Assembly (NCBI RefSeq): GCF_000754805.1
Contig: NZ_KN150731.1
Location: forward strand, 824,492-888,491
Source: Yersinia frederiksenii ATCC 33641
GTDB lineage: Bacteria > Pseudomonadota > Gammaproteobacteria > Enterobacterales > Enterobacteriaceae
DNA: 64,000 nucleotides
Reading direction: 5' to 3'
The notes below the pieces were generated by a model that was given only the letters and a program-made list of their open reading frames with translations, was not told the origin of the DNA and ran no database searches. Shown piece by piece: positions 29,966-40,800 of the stretch (within the stretch, counting starts at the first letter, position 1; every line of letters starts with the position of its first letter). The position numbers and the translations under genes were made by a program.

Positions 29966-30853
29966 ATGAATTTGGGCGCTTTGATTTCTGAAAGTCGCAA
30001 TCCGGCTACGATGGAGTTGGATAAACTCTCTACATTGGAGATGTTAGCCTGCATTAATGATGAGGACCGTAAAGTACCCGAAGCGATTCGTTTGGTGATC
30101 CCGGCTATTGCTCAAGCCGTTGATCTTGCCGCCACCGCCTTAAGCCAAGGTGGGCGGCTCATTTACCTTGGTGCGGGAACCAGTGGGCGGCTTGGGGTTT
30201 TGGATGCCTCTGAGTGTCCGCCAACCTTTGGTGTCCCTCATGGTATGGTCATCGGATTGATTGCGGGTGGTCCGGGGGCATTGCTCAAAGCGGTAGAAGG
30301 TGCTGAAGATGACATGTCACTCGGTGAACGAGATCTGCAAGATTTAAAACTGACGCCAACGGATATGGTCGTTGGGTTGGCGGCCTCGGGTCGTACCCCT
30401 TATGTTATTGGCGCGCTGCGTTATGCCCGTCAACTCGGTTGCCCGACAGCGGCAATTTCCTGTAATCCGGATTCCCCTATTGCACAAGAAGCTCAAGTGG
30501 CGATTTCTCCTGTTGTCGGGCCGGAGGCGCTTACCGGCTCTACTCGCATGAAGTCGGGGACAGCCCAGAAGTTAGTGCTAAATATGTTATCCACTGGCGT
30601 GATGGTCAAACTCGGTAAGGTTTATCAAAATTTGATGGTTGATGTGAAAGCGACTAATGAGAAATTAGTCGATCGTGCTTGCCGCATTGTGGTTGAAGCC
30701 ACGGGTGCCAGCCGTGTTGAGGCTGAACACGCGTTGTCGCAAACTGAATTTGAAGTCAAACCGGCTATTTTGATGATCTTAAAAGACGTCAGTGCCGAGC
30801 AAGCGCGTCAGAGTCTACAGCAGCATAATGGCTATCTGCGCGCAGCGTTGTAA
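29966..30853 (+). CDS. murQ: N-acetylmuramic acid 6-phosphate etherase
   Basis: MurQ cleaves the lactyl ether of MurNAc 6-phosphate to GlcNAc 6-phosphate and D-lactate, in recycling of cell-wall muramic acid. The 295-residue SIS-domain protein has [23 protein letters not shown] (shown in parts: [18 protein letters not shown]), [13 protein letters not shown], and [24 protein letters not shown] precedes ATG 29966. No murP (PTS importer) or anmK is next to it, so the substrate may come from another importer or from anhydro-MurNAc recycling. It is followed 34 bp later by pgpC. Confidence 0.96.
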   Translation: MNLGALISESRNPATMELDKLSTLEMLACINDEDRKVPEAIRLVIPAIAQAVDLAATALSQGGRLIYLGAGTSGRLGVLDASECPPTFGVPHGMVIGLIAGGPGALLKAVEGAEDDMSLGERDLQDLKLTPTDMVVGLAASGRTPYVIGALRYARQLGCPTAAISCNPDSPIAQEAQVAISPVVGPEALTGSTRMKSGTAQKLVLNMLSTGVMVKLGKVYQNLMVDVKATNEKLVDRACRIVVEATGASRVEAEHALSQTEFEVKPAILMILKDVSAEQARQSLQQHNGYLRAAL

Positions 30854-30887
30854 GATTCACATGAGATTTAACAATAGGAGTTACGTT

Positions 30888-31571
30888 TTGAGTGCAAAGC
30901 ACGCCACATCGGCCTTTGAGCACCCGGCTGAGTCGCCGTCCGAAAGTACCCAACGTGTGGTCTTCTTTGATTTAGATGGCACTTTGCATCAGGAGGATAT
31001 GTTTGGCAGCTTTTTGCGTTTTTTGTTGCGTCATTTGCCCCTGAATCTATTGTTGGTCATTCCGTTACTACCGGTGATTGGTTTAGGGTTATTGGTGGGA
31101 GGGCGCTGTGCTCGGTGGCCAATAAGCTTGTTGCTGTGGGCGATAACTTTCGGGCGATCTGAAGCACATCTGAAAGACTTGGAATTGCGTTTTGTGAATG
31201 ATTTTCGGCAGAAGGTAACGGAATTTCCAGTAGTCATGATGCGTTTACGTCAATATCTGGACAGTACTGATGCTCAGGTATGGTTGATCACCGGATCGCC
31301 ACAGCGGTTAGTTGAACAGGTTTATCACGATTCAGAATTTATTCACCACCTGCGGCTGGTCGGGAGCCGTATGGCACGACGCAATGGCGGCTGGGTATTG
31401 CCACTGCGCTGTTTAGGGCCAGAGAAAGTGGTGCAGTTGGAACAGCGCTTGGGGTCGCCATTGAAACTTTACAGTGGATACAGCGACAGTAAGCAGGATA
31501 ACCCGCTGCTAAAGTTCTGCGAACATCGCTGGCGGGTGAGTAAGACGGGTGAATTGCAGCAGTTGGAATAA
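30888..31571 (+). CDS. pgpC: PgpC, phosphatidylglycerophosphatase C
   Basis: PgpC is one of three phosphatases that remove phosphate from phosphatidylglycerophosphate to make phosphatidylglycerol at the inner membrane. The protein has the HAD nucleophile motif VVFFDLDGTLHQEDMFG, a hydrophobic segment (LPLNLLLVIPLLPVIGLGLL), motif II LITGSP, and the C-terminal LYSGYSDSKQDNPLL with motif IV aspartates. I chose the TTG at 30888 because AGGAG lies seven bases upstream; an ATG at 30861 has a poor site. The 227-residue product carries about 16 extra N-terminal residues compared with E. coli YfhB. Confidence 0.9.
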   Translation: MSAKHATSAFEHPAESPSESTQRVVFFDLDGTLHQEDMFGSFLRFLLRHLPLNLLLVIPLLPVIGLGLLVGGRCARWPISLLLWAITFGRSEAHLKDLELRFVNDFRQKVTEFPVVMMRLRQYLDSTDAQVWLITGSPQRLVEQVYHDSEFIHHLRLVGSRMARRNGGWVLPLRCLGPEKVVQLEQRLGSPLKLYSGYSDSKQDNPLLKFCEHRWRVSKTGELQQLE

Positions 31572-31574
31572 TCC

Positions 31575-31695
<121 letters not shown>

Positions 31696-31703
31696 CTACA
31701 CGT

Positions 31704-32753
31704 CTAGTGCGTCACATCATCCTCATGATGCCCTAATCGCCATATCCGTTCGGCATGCCTGCCAAGCAACCATAAGCTAATGCCCAGCAGCAAGAAGAAA
31801 ATGGTTTTTGGCATCGCGTCCCAAAAGAACTCGAAAAAGCGGGTATAGAGATTGATGGCCAGGAATGTCAGGCCAAAGCCGCGCAGCATGGCATCATCTC
31901 GTTTTAGCCCCAGCCAGATAGCCACACCGGCTGCGATGGCAAACAAGAAGCTCCAATGAAGCAGCTCAATTTGGCGCACTTGATACCAATGGTCTATATC
32001 GCCGTAATTGCCAAAAATAGACAGCAGCCACAGGGCAATAAACAGGTAAAGCAGCCCCATAGCCTGTGAAACTCGGTCGAGCCTGCGAGCGGCCAGTTGA
32101 GGTTGCAACGCTAGAGCCGAGGCACAAATCAACAAACCGAAGGCAATAAAGCGGATAGGGTAGCTCATACCTAGCCAGTAAGCGCCCCAACCAGACAGAT
32201 AGCCGGTTTCTGCACCAAAGGCATTCCCCAACGAAAGCAAGGCAAACAGCCATACCAGTGGCGAGCGACCAAACCAGCCAACCAGCGCGTAGATGACCGT
32301 GCCGAGTAGCAACAATACCGAAACTCGGCCACTGCCATTATCTAGCCACATGCCAAGTTGAGTGATGGCCGCGGCGGTCATAATCACGCCAAGAAATAAT
32401 ACCGCTTCATTGCTATAGATCTTGCTGGCGTCTTGCCGACGGCGGTGAAAACCCCAGCCGTAAAAAGCGGCGGCTAATAGGCCAGTAACAACCACACGTA
32501 CTGGAGGATCAAAGCGGAAGAACTGGCTAATCCAGGCTAATAAGAAGGTATCCGCCATAAGGCTGCCAATAGCGATGACCAGTGATGCCAATGCGGCAAG
32601 AAAGGCATAACCCGCTAGCCGTCGCCAGTCGAAAGGCTGGACATCAATCTTTGCCAATAGGCGCTGATGCTCTTCCTGCTCAATGACCCCTTCGTTGACC
32701 CACCCATTGAGGGTTTTGCGCACAATGGCGGCATTTTTTTTGCTGAGTTTCAT
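31704..32753 (-). CDS. DUF2157 multi-pass membrane protein
   Basis: This 349-residue protein begins with a short soluble region (MKLSKKNAAIVRKTLNGWVNEGVIEQEEHQRLLAKI) that resembles the DUF2157 N-terminal domain. About nine hydrophobic segments follow (for example LAGYAFLAALASLVIAIGSL, VVVTGLLAAAFYGWGF, VLFLGVIMTAAAITQLGMWL). Function is unknown. The MKLSKK start was preferred because an in-frame start seven codons earlier lacks a ribosome site. It lies between pgpC and tadA, which are adjacent in E. coli, and is divergent from tadA. Confidence 0.85.
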   Translation of the reverse strand: MKLSKKNAAIVRKTLNGWVNEGVIEQEEHQRLLAKIDVQPFDWRRLAGYAFLAALASLVIAIGSLMADTFLLAWISQFFRFDPPVRVVVTGLLAAAFYGWGFHRRRQDASKIYSNEAVLFLGVIMTAAAITQLGMWLDNGSGRVSVLLLLGTVIYALVGWFGRSPLVWLFALLSLGNAFGAETGYLSGWGAYWLGMSYPIRFIAFGLLICASALALQPQLAARRLDRVSQAMGLLYLFIALWLLSIFGNYGDIDHWYQVRQIELLHWSFLFAIAAGVAIWLGLKRDDAMLRGFGLTFLAINLYTRFFEFFWDAMPKTIFFLLLGISLWLLGRHAERIWRLGHHEDDVTH

Positions 32754-32821
32754 TTGTCTGGCTTCCCTTAGCACGAGTGATTGCTATCCTGTCGAAACAT
32801 TAGCTGATCATTATGTGCTGA

Positions 32822-33430
<609 letters not shown>

Positions 33431-33431
33431 C

Positions 33432-34892
33432 TTAATTATTGATTGACCAACCGGGCCCAACCACCGGATAAGCTTTGCCCAGTTCTGCTTCAATAGCCGC
33501 ATGTTGGGCTGCTTTCTTCTCTTTTTCCTGCAAATATCCCACTAAACTGACCTGATAACGACGAATGTTTTCGACATAATTATAGGCTTCATGCCCGCGA
33601 GCATAGCCATAAGTGGTGCTTGGGTAGTAGCGCTTTTGGCTCAACATCGGCAGCCGCATTTTGACATCAACCCAGCTATCCGGATTGCCATTCTGATTTT
33701 TGGTCAAGCGGCGGGCATCCAGCATATGACCATAACCCAAGTTATAGGCCGCCAATGCAAACCAGATTCGCTCATCTTCCGGGATGGTGTCGGGTACTTT
33801 TTGCATCAGTCGCTGCAAGTATATCGAACCACCTTTAATGCTCTCCTCGGGATCAACCCGATCTTTGACCCCTAACCCACTGGCGGTGGCGCGGGTTAAC
33901 ATCATCAGACCTCGAACCCCGGTGGGCGAGGTTGCTTGCGGGTTCCAGTGAGATTCCTGATAAGCAATTGCGGCCAATAACCTCCAGTCGATTTCGCCCG
34001 CATGTTTTTCAAACAGCGGCTGGAAAGAGGGCAATACATTGTCGATGGCAGAGAGGAAAGTTTTGGTGTCGACATAATCAAAGCTGCCGACATGGCCCAG
34101 ATATTTTTCCTCCAGACGCGCCAAACTGCCGTCTTCTACCATCTGGCTGTAGAAGTCGAGCATGGCTGCATACAGGCTGTCATCATTGCTTTGCTGGAAA
34201 TACCAGGTTACTGGCTCTTCATCCGTGACGTCGAAAGCCACCGCCAATTGCGGATGGATGCGTTGCAGTAGGGCAATGGTGACTGAGTCGCCAAGGGTAT
34301 AGTCGAGCTTACCGTCGGCAACTTGCTCCAGTAGCTCTTTTCCGGAACGGTCAATGGATGAACCCCAGTTAAGATCCGGATATTTGGTCTGTTTAAGCTG
34401 CTTCAAGGTGGTCATATGGGCCGAGCCGGAGGCCACAATCAACTGACCTTTTAAATCACTGAATGATTTTGGTCGTGGCTGACCCAGCCGATACACCAAT
34501 TGTTGCGATACAGAATAGTAGGCAGGGCCGGTGCGCGCCCGGTTAAGGCGTTCACTATTATAAATCAGCCCGGCGGCCAGCATGTCAGCATCATCGCTAT
34601 CTAAAGCATCAAACAAATCGTTAATATTATGCTGTGGGGTCATCACCAACTTCACCCCTAGGTAGTCAGCAAAACGTTTTGCCAGCTCATAGTCGAGACC
34701 GGAAGGGCCATCCTTTCCGGTAGAGTAAATCAGTGGTGAACTTATTGTGCTAACTCGTAGTTCACCACGGGCTTTTATACGGTCCAGTTGCCCCTCCTGG
34801 CCATTGCGCCAAGGAATATTGGGCCACAGCGCGAGAGCCAGAAGGATGGCAACTACACCGATAACAAAGTAATTTAATTTTATGCGCGTCAA
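33432..34892 (-). CDS. mltF: Membrane-bound lytic murein transglycosylase F
   Basis: MltF cuts peptidoglycan glycan strands with formation of 1,6-anhydroMurNAc. The 486-residue protein has an N-terminal hydrophobic segment ([16 protein letters not shown]). A solute-binding-like regulatory domain follows ([30 protein letters not shown]), and then a C-terminal Slt-type lysozyme domain with catalytic Glu in [23 protein letters not shown] and [10 protein letters not shown]. The start is TTG at 34892 with GAGAG about seven bases upstream, and no ATG is better placed. It converges with tadA (stops one base apart) and is divergent from purL. Confidence 0.95.
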   Translation of the reverse strand: MTRIKLNYFVIGVVAILLALALWPNIPWRNGQEGQLDRIKARGELRVSTISSPLIYSTGKDGPSGLDYELAKRFADYLGVKLVMTPQHNINDLFDALDSDDADMLAAGLIYNSERLNRARTGPAYYSVSQQLVYRLGQPRPKSFSDLKGQLIVASGSAHMTTLKQLKQTKYPDLNWGSSIDRSGKELLEQVADGKLDYTLGDSVTIALLQRIHPQLAVAFDVTDEEPVTWYFQQSNDDSLYAAMLDFYSQMVEDGSLARLEEKYLGHVGSFDYVDTKTFLSAIDNVLPSFQPLFEKHAGEIDWRLLAAIAYQESHWNPQATSPTGVRGLMMLTRATASGLGVKDRVDPEESIKGGSIYLQRLMQKVPDTIPEDERIWFALAAYNLGYGHMLDARRLTKNQNGNPDSWVDVKMRLPMLSQKRYYPSTTYGYARGHEAYNYVENIRRYQVSLVGYLQEKEKKAAQHAAIEAELGKAYPVVGPGWSINN

Positions 34893-35078
34893 ATAGTTAT
34901 CTCTCGGCAGCGCTCTTTATATGTGTGTCGTAAAGCAGAAATCGACATGGTTAAATCCCCAGTGGAGTGGCATTTTGCGCAACAAATCGTCAGTGTGCAA
35001 CTTTATTGCGTGCTTATTTATCTGCTATTCGATGCATATCGCTGGCAGAGGTTTCTTACGCAATTATTAATAATAGAT

Positions 35079-35094
35079 ACGCAAACGGTTTCGT
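35079..35094 (+). promoter_or_regulatory. PurR operator of purL
   Basis: ACGCAAACGGTTTCGT matches the PurR box ACGCAAACGTTTGCGT at 12-13 of 16 bases. It lies 97 bp before purL, consistent with purine repression. Confidence 0.8.
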
Positions 35095-35190
35095 CGGAGG
35101 CTTAGATTCACTATAATGGCGCGCGTTTTCCCCTGTTGCGCCCAATGAAGTGCTGTTCCAGTCGCTTCGAAGACGAGAGAAACTTAGATT

Positions 35191-38100
35191 ATGGAAATAC
35201 TGCGTGGTTCGCCCGCTTTGTCGGCTTTTCGCATTACCAAACTGCTGTCCCGTTGCCAGGACGCTAACCTGCCGGTTGATGATATCTACGCCGAATATGT
35301 TCACTTTGCCGATGTCAGCGCCCCACTGAGTGCTGATGAACACGCCAGACTCCAGCGGCTGCTTCAATATGGGCCATCTCTCCCTGAACATGCGCCGCAA
35401 GGGCGTCTATTACTGGTGACGCCAAGACCGGGGATAATCTCTCCGTGGTCTTCCAAAGCGACGGATATTGCACATAACTGTGCTTTGCCACAGGTTCTGC
35501 GTTTGGAGCGCGGTCTGGCTTTCTATATCCAGAGCCCAGATCTGAATGACAGCCAATGGCAACAATTATCAGCACTGCTGCATGACCGCATGATGGAAAC
35601 GGTCTTCACCGATTTGCAGCAAGCCGAGCAACTGTTCTCTCATCATCAGCCAGCCCCGGTACAACGGGTGGATATTTTGGCTCAAGGTCGCAGTGCACTG
35701 GAGCAGGCTAACGCTAAATTGGGCCTGGCACTGGCACCGGATGAAATCGATTATCTGCTGGCCGCCTTTACTGGCCTTGGGCGCAACCCAACAGATATTG
35801 AGCTGTATATGTTTGCTCAGGCCAACTCTGAGCACTGCCGGCATAAAATTTTTAATGCGGATTGGATAATTGACGGTGTGGCTCAGCCTAAAACACTGTT
35901 TAAAATGATTAAAAATACCTTTGAACATACACCGGATTACGTGCTGTCTGCTTATAAAGACAATGCGGCGGTGATGGAAGGTTCTCAGGTTGGGCGCTTC
36001 TTTGCCGCACCGGAAAACGGTGTTTATGGCTACCATCAGGAAGCGGCACATATCCTGATGAAAGTTGAAACCCATAACCACCCAACGGCAATTTCACCGT
36101 GGCCGGGTGCTGCTACCGGTTCTGGTGGTGAAATCCGTGATGAGGGTGCCACCGGGCGTGGTGCAAAACCTAAAGCTGGATTGGTGGGTTTCTCGGTTTC
36201 TAACTTGCGTATCCCAGGCTTTGAACAGCCGTGGGAAGAGAATTTCGGCAAGCCGGACCGCATTGTGACTGCGCTGGATATCATGACCGAAGGCCCATTG
36301 GGCGGCGCGGCATTTAATAACGAATTTGGTCGTCCGGCGCTGCTGGGCTACTTCCGTACCTATGAAGAGCGCGTCAACAGCCATAACGGCACTGAGTTGC
36401 GTGGCTACCATAAGCCAATCATGTTGGCTGGTGGGATTGGTAATATCCGAGCTGACCATGTGCAAAAAGGCGAGATAGTGGTCGGTGCCAAGCTGGTGGT
36501 GCTCGGTGGTCCGTCGATGAATATCGGTTTGGGCGGCGGTGCAGCCTCTTCCATGGCCTCTGGCCAATCAGATGCGGATCTGGATTTTGCTTCAGTCCAG
36601 CGCGATAACCCAGAAATGGAACGTCGTTGTCAGGAAGTGATCGACCGCTGCTGGCAGTTAGGTGACCATAACCCGATTCTGTTTATTCATGACGTTGGCG
36701 CGGGCGGCTTGTCTAATGCCATGCCGGAGTTGGTCAGCGATGGTGGCCGTGGTGGTCGCTTTGAGCTACGCGACATCCTTAACGACGAGCCGGGCATGAG
36801 CCCGCTGGAAGTGTGGTGTAACGAATCTCAGGAACGTTATGTTCTGGCAGTTGCTCCTGCGCAGATGGCGCAATTTGATGAGATTTGCCGCCGTGAACGT
36901 GCTCCTTATGCGGTTATCGGTGAAGCCACCGAAGAGATGCATCTGACCCTGAATGACCGCCATTTCGACAATCAGCCAATCGATATGCCGCTGGATGTGC
37001 TGTTAGGTAAAACCCCGAAAATGCTGCGCGATGTTACCCGCCTTCAGGCTCAGGGTGAGGCACTGCAACGGACTGAAATCAGCATTGCTGATGCAGTAAA
37101 ACGTATTATGCATTTGCCAGCGGTGGCGGAGAAAACCTTCCTGATCACCATTGGCGACCGCACTGTAACCGGTATGGTGACTCGTGATCAGATGGTAGGT
37201 CCATGGCAGATTCCGGTGGCTGACTGTGCAGTCACCAGTGCCAGTCTGGACAGTTACTATGGTGAAACGATGTCATTGGGTGAACGTGCGCCAGTGGCCT
37301 TGCTGGACTTCGCCGCCTCTGCCCGTCTGGCTGTGGGTGAAGCACTGACTAACATTGCTGCGACCCAAATTGGCGAACTCAAACGCATTAAATTGTCGGC
37401 TAACTGGATGTCCGCAGCCGGGCATCCGGGGGAAGATGCTGGCTTGTATGAAGCAGTACGCGCCGTGGGTGAAGAGTTATGTCCAGCGCTGGATATTACC
37501 ATCCCGGTGGGCAAAGACTCTATGTCGATGAAAACCCGCTGGCAGGAAGGTGACGAGCAGCGCGAAATGACGTCGCCGCTGTCACTGGTGATTACCGCAT
37601 TTGCTCGTGTCGAAGATGTCCGCCATACCGTCACACCGCAATTGCGTACGGATAAGGGTGATAATGCCCTGTTGCTGATTGATTTAGGCGCAGGTCACAA
37701 TGCTCTGGGGGCCACCGCACTGACACAGGTTTATCGTCAGCTCGGGGATAAACCTGCTGATGTGCGCGATGTGCAGCAATTGGCTGGCTTCTTCAATGCG
37801 ATGCAGCGTTTGGTTGCCGATCAGGCTCTGTTGGCGTATCACGACCGCTCTGATGGTGGTTTGCTGGTAACTCTCGCTGAAATGGCCTTTGCCGGTCATT
37901 GTGGTGTACAAGCGGATATTCAGGCCTTAGGTGATGATACTCTGGCTGCGCTGTTTAACGAGGAACTGGGCGCAGTGATTCAGGTGCGTGCCGAGCAACA
38001 AGCCGCGGTAGAAAAAGTGCTGGCAGACCATGGTTTGGCGAACTGTGTTCACTATCTGGGCCGTGCTGTTGAGGGGGATAGTTTTGATATCCGCAGTGAT

Positions 38101-39081
38101 ACTGAGGTGGTATACAGCGAAAAACGTAGCACTCTGCGCTTATGGTGGGCTGAAACCACTTGGCAGATGCAGCGTCTGCGTGATAACCCAGACTGCGCCG
38201 ATCAAGAACATCAGGCGAAACAGGATGAACGTGACCCTGGCTTGAATGTGAAACTGACCTTTGATCCTGCCGAAGATATTGCTGCACCTTATATCATCAA
38301 GCAGGCGCGACCAAAAGTCGCGGTGCTACGTGAGCAAGGGGTTAACTCCCATGTTGAGATGGCGGCCGCCTTCCACCGTGCCGGTTTTGATGCGGTCGAT
38401 GTGCATATGAGTGACTTGCTGGCGGGGCGCACGGACTTGCAATCCTTCCAGACTTTAGTGGCTTGTGGTGGTTTCTCTTACGGCGACGTACTGGGGGCTG
38501 GGGAAGGCTGGGCGAAGTCCATTTTGTTCAATAACCGCGTGCGTGATGAGTTTGAAGCTTTCTTCCAGCGCCCTGAAACACTGGCTCTGGGGGTTTGTAA
38601 CGGTTGCCAGATGATGTCTAATTTGCGCGAGCTTATCCCCGGTGCTGAGCACTGGCCACGTTTTGTCCGTAACCTGTCTGATCGCTTTGAAGCACGTTTC
38701 AGTCTGGTTGAAGTGGCCAATAGCCCATCACTGTTTATGCAGGATATGGCCGGCTCCCGTATGCCAATTGCTGTTTCACATGGTGAAGGGCGAGTGGAAG
38801 TCCGTGATGCTGCACATTTGGCAACATTAGAACAGAGCAATCTGGTGGCATTGCGCTTTGTGAATAACCAAGGTGTGGTAACCGAGCAATACCCAGCTAA
38901 CCCGAATGGTTCAGCTCATGGTATTACGGCGGTGACCAGTGTTAGTGGTCGTGCAACCGTGATGATGCCGCATCCTGAGCGTGTTTTCCGTACTGTGAGT
39001 AACTCATGGCATCCGGAAGAGTGGGGTGAGGATAGCCCGTGGATGCGCATGTTCCGTAATGCACGTAAGCAATTGGGTTAA
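35191..39081 (+). CDS. purL: Phosphoribosylformylglycinamidine synthase
   Basis: PurL (FGAM synthase) converts FGAR, ATP and glutamine to FGAM in purine synthesis. The 1296-residue large form has an N-terminal PurS-like region and a helical linker. Two AIR-synthase-like halves follow ([48 protein letters not shown]). The C-terminal glutaminase domain has [19 protein letters not shown], nucleophile [10 protein letters not shown], and the His/Glu of PHPERVFR. The ATG is at 35191. Expression should be PurR-controlled from the box at 35079. Confidence 0.98.
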   Translation: MEILRGSPALSAFRITKLLSRCQDANLPVDDIYAEYVHFADVSAPLSADEHARLQRLLQYGPSLPEHAPQGRLLLVTPRPGIISPWSSKATDIAHNCALPQVLRLERGLAFYIQSPDLNDSQWQQLSALLHDRMMETVFTDLQQAEQLFSHHQPAPVQRVDILAQGRSALEQANAKLGLALAPDEIDYLLAAFTGLGRNPTDIELYMFAQANSEHCRHKIFNADWIIDGVAQPKTLFKMIKNTFEHTPDYVLSAYKDNAAVMEGSQVGRFFAAPENGVYGYHQEAAHILMKVETHNHPTAISPWPGAATGSGGEIRDEGATGRGAKPKAGLVGFSVSNLRIPGFEQPWEENFGKPDRIVTALDIMTEGPLGGAAFNNEFGRPALLGYFRTYEERVNSHNGTELRGYHKPIMLAGGIGNIRADHVQKGEIVVGAKLVVLGGPSMNIGLGGGAASSMASGQSDADLDFASVQRDNPEMERRCQEVIDRCWQLGDHNPILFIHDVGAGGLSNAMPELVSDGGRGGRFELRDILNDEPGMSPLEVWCNESQERYVLAVAPAQMAQFDEICRRERAPYAVIGEATEEMHLTLNDRHFDNQPIDMPLDVLLGKTPKMLRDVTRLQAQGEALQRTEISIADAVKRIMHLPAVAEKTFLITIGDRTVTGMVTRDQMVGPWQIPVADCAVTSASLDSYYGETMSLGERAPVALLDFAASARLAVGEALTNIAATQIGELKRIKLSANWMSAAGHPGEDAGLYEAVRAVGEELCPALDITIPVGKDSMSMKTRWQEGDEQREMTSPLSLVITAFARVEDVRHTVTPQLRTDKGDNALLLIDLGAGHNALGATALTQVYRQLGDKPADVRDVQQLAGFFNAMQRLVADQALLAYHDRSDGGLLVTLAEMAFAGHCGVQADIQALGDDTLAALFNEELGAVIQVRAEQQAAVEKVLADHGLANCVHYLGRAVEGDSFDIRSDTEVVYSEKRSTLRLWWAETTWQMQRLRDNPDCADQEHQAKQDERDPGLNVKLTFDPAEDIAAPYIIKQARPKVAVLREQGVNSHVEMAAAFHRAGFDAVDVHMSDLLAGRTDLQSFQTLVACGGFSYGDVLGAGEGWAKSILFNNRVRDEFEAFFQRPETLALGVCNGCQMMSNLRELIPGAEHWPRFVRNLSDRFEARFSLVEVANSPSLFMQDMAGSRMPIAVSHGEGRVEVRDAAHLATLEQSNLVALRFVNNQGVVTEQYPANPNGSAHGITAVTSVSGRATVMMPHPERVFRTVSNSWHPEEWGEDSPWMRMFRNARKQLG

Positions 39082-39085
39082 TCAA

Positions 39086-39114
39086 TGGAGGGGGCATTAC
39101 GCCCCCTTTTTTTC
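39086..39114 (+). terminator. Terminator of purL
   Basis: GGGGGC and GCCCCC form a stem around ATTA, followed by TTTTTTT. Confidence 0.9.
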
Positions 39115-39133
39115 GTATGCGATTCTTCATTAT

Positions 39134-39604
39134 TTATGGAATAATTATGGTGTGAGCCATTTCTTTCATCTGCTTTTTATTATCAATAATCTCAATAATG
39201 AATTGATATGTCCCTGGTTGAACATTGAGCATTTTTAAATTCACCTCTTTTTTGCTGTTATTAACAAAACCAGTCTCATTATCCATTTCAATATTGTTAC
39301 TGTTGAAGATAGATGCGTTGTAATTTAACATTGCTTCTGATTCCAGCGAAAATGAAATGCCATATTCATAAATTTCCGCATGATAAAATGAATAATTTAA
39401 AGTGAGAGTAAAGTCAGGGAAGTCATCATGGCTATTATAATTAATTAAATAACGACTATCATGGCTTATCGCGGGTAGATATGTCTGGCCAGTATTAATG
39501 AAGTTGTGGGGTGTTATTGTACTGAAAGCCTTATCTAGGCTCGATGCCGATGGGGGAGCGAAAAGGACAAAACTGGAAAGTAAAAGGGCAGTGGTTTTTA
39601 GCAT
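39134..39604 (-). CDS. Small exported protein, unknown (member A)
   Basis: I do not recognise this 156-residue protein. It starts with a clear Sec signal peptide (MLKTTALLLSSFVLFAPPSAS). The mature part is rich in Asn, Tyr and Ser with no cysteine, and its C-terminal half has an alternating pattern of a beta-sandwich: MLNYNASIFN, VNLKMLNVQPGTYQFIIEII, AHTIII. This half aligns without gaps with the end of the protein encoded upstream (39635-40069), so the two are probably divergent duplicates. Low GC and an intergenic position between purL and glmY suggest acquired DNA. It is probably the second gene of a two-gene operon, 30 bp after the first. Confidence 0.78.
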   Translation of the reverse strand: MLKTTALLLSSFVLFAPPSASSLDKAFSTITPHNFINTGQTYLPAISHDSRYLINYNSHDDFPDFTLTLNYSFYHAEIYEYGISFSLESEAMLNYNASIFNSNNIEMDNETGFVNNSKKEVNLKMLNVQPGTYQFIIEIIDNKKQMKEMAHTIIIP

Positions 39605-39634
39605 AGTTATATTCCTTTGTATGATAATGCAATA

Positions 39635-40069
39635 TTAATAAGACAAATCCTCACTGGTCATATTCGTTAATGCCATATAGTAAGTTTTAATCACAAGTTG
39701 ATGCTGCGTATTTAATGATGTCACCACTAACCGATAGTTTCCGGCGGAAAAATCCTCTAATAGTAAAGTCATCCCCTTGGCACGATTATTAATCAGTGTG
39801 GCAGTTTGCGCTTTTTCATTGTTATATTGATCGTAGATATAAACTGTGATCAGTAAATTCTCTTGCGTTGTTACCGTCATGGGAATTTCCCCCTGACTAT
39901 TTTCGAGCCAATAGTTTGTTTGAATGCCATATACAGAAAAGTTATCAGAGCTGGGGTTTTTACTGAATGACATCAGGTTTACATGGAGGTAATCGAGGGG
40001 AGGCGGTTGGGCGGTGGCAAAGAAACTTGTCAGCAGCGTACCGATCAAAGCGATATAGCTGATTTGCAT
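39635..40069 (-). CDS. Small exported protein, unknown (member B)
   Basis: This 144-residue protein begins with a signal peptide (MQISYIALIGTLLTSFFATA, cleavage probably after ATA) and a Pro-rich start of the mature chain (QPPPLDYLHVNL). The C-terminal half (LLITVYIYDQYNNE, TLLLEDFSAGNYRLVVTSL, VIKTYYMAL) aligns position by position with member A at weak identity, sharing the NN turn and the G-x-Y strand. This pattern is typical of Ig-like extracellular beta-sandwiches. No cysteines, lipobox or anchor were seen, so it is likely periplasmic or secreted. No known function. Confidence 0.76.
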   Translation of the reverse strand: MQISYIALIGTLLTSFFATAQPPPLDYLHVNLMSFSKNPSSDNFSVYGIQTNYWLENSQGEIPMTVTTQENLLITVYIYDQYNNEKAQTATLINNRAKGMTLLLEDFSAGNYRLVVTSLNTQHQLVIKTYYMALTNMTSEDLSY

Positions 40070-40351
40070 ATGAGTACCTTCCTAATAATAGGTCAGTGAA
40101 ACTCCGTCACCTCTATGGGCATGAGCCGTTGTTGGTGTTCTGAACTTTGGCGACCTGTTCATCAGCGACCAGAGCCAGATAATGAGCGTGACTCATTTGC
40201 TGCAGTGATTAAATCTCATAATTTATAACGTGATAATTATTTAATCAGTTGCCTGTCGCGTGAAGTAAGGGCTGATAGTGAAAGAGAAACAGGACGGTAA
40301 TATCAGACCTAACTTTAATTAATTATCTGATTTTAAAGGTTATTAATTTTT
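40070..40351. other. Promoter-side gap upstream of the exported pair
   Basis: About 280 bp of AT-rich DNA between the first exported-protein gene and the GlrR sites. No gene seen. It probably holds the promoter for the minus-strand pair. Confidence 0.5.
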
Positions 40352-40369
40352 TGTCGGGAAATTGCGACA
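40352..40369. promoter_or_regulatory. GlrR binding site 1
   Basis: TGTCGGGAAATTGCGACA is a perfect TGTC-N10-GACA, the known GlrR (YfhA) recognition sequence upstream of glmY. Confidence 0.92.
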
Positions 40370-40383
40370 ACAGAGATATTAAC

Positions 40384-40401
40384 TGTCTCAAAAAAGAGAC
40401 A
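40384..40401. promoter_or_regulatory. GlrR binding site 2
   Basis: TGTCTCAAAAAAGAGACA is a perfect TGTC-N10-GACA. Its centre is 32 bp (three helical turns) from site 1. Confidence 0.92.
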
Positions 40402-40446
40402 TTTAACTAATTGATTTATAGCTACTTTATTTTAATGGGTATTGTG

Positions 40447-40464
40447 TGTCGGGTAATAGCGACA
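40447..40464. promoter_or_regulatory. GlrR binding site 3
   Basis: TGTCGGGTAATAGCGACA is a perfect TGTC-N10-GACA, nearly identical to site 1. Its centre is 63 bp (six turns) from site 2, so all three lie on one face of the helix. Confidence 0.92.
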
Positions 40465-40539
40465 AAAGCGGGGTTAATCACTCGATTTGACTAATGTGTT
40501 TATGGCTAAAATTTGTTGATAAATTTTATTTTCATTAAT

Positions 40540-40552
40540 AATCAATGTCTTA
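40540..40552 (+). promoter_or_regulatory. IHF binding site
   Basis: AATCAATGTCTTA fits the IHF consensus WATCAANNNNTTR exactly. It lies between the GlrR sites and the sigma54 promoter, where DNA bending would bring GlrR to the polymerase. Confidence 0.8.
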
Positions 40553-40569
40553 ATTTATTTTCATCAGAA

Positions 40570-40586
40570 TTGGCACGCTACCTGCA
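40570..40586 (+). promoter_or_regulatory. Sigma54 promoter of glmY
   Basis: TTGGCACGCTACCTGCA has the -24 GG (40572-40573) and -12 GC (40584-40585) separated by exactly 10 bases and matches the consensus TGGCAC-N5-TTGCW closely. The start is expected at about 40598. Confidence 0.93.
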
Positions 40587-40597
40587 TTATCTCTATC

Positions 40598-40800
40598 AGT
40601 TGCTCATTCACTTTTTATGATAGTCCCGCCGTAAAGCGGAATATGCGCTTCATAAGCCACCGAATGATGCCTAAGACTGGTGCCTATCGTCCACCTAAAC
40701 CGATATTGTGTGAATGCACATTATCAAACATCGGACGACACGTTGAGTGAGGCGCCGCCTATGTCCTACTGTGATGAATGGTTCATCAATTTTGGACATG
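40598..40800 (+). ncRNA. glmY: GlmY small RNA (3' end uncertain)
   Basis: GlmY is an sRNA that sequesters the RNase adaptor RapZ, thereby protecting GlmZ and raising glmS expression when glucosamine 6-phosphate is low. The 5' sequence AGTTGCTCATTCAC resembles the E. coli start AGTGGCTCATTCAC and lies 12 nt after the sigma54 -12 element. Stem-loop 1 pairs TCATTC (40604-40609) with GAATGA (40662-40667) and TTATGA with TCATAA inside it. Stem-loop 2 pairs TCGTCC (40687-40692) with GGACGA (40733-40738). A third stem pairs ATGTCC (40761-40766) with GGACAT (40794-40799). No T run follows, so the natural 3' end is not clear. The location between purL and glrK is conserved. Confidence 0.85.

Noticed and set aside
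36094-36567. Several long minus frames inside purL
   Set aside because: They are GC-codon shadows of a clear 1296-residue PurL; no ribosome sites or families.
39635-40069. Toxin-antitoxin or contact-dependent inhibition pair for the two small exported proteins
   Set aside because: Both have signal peptides and look like duplicates, so a toxin/antidote split is not supported by what can be seen.
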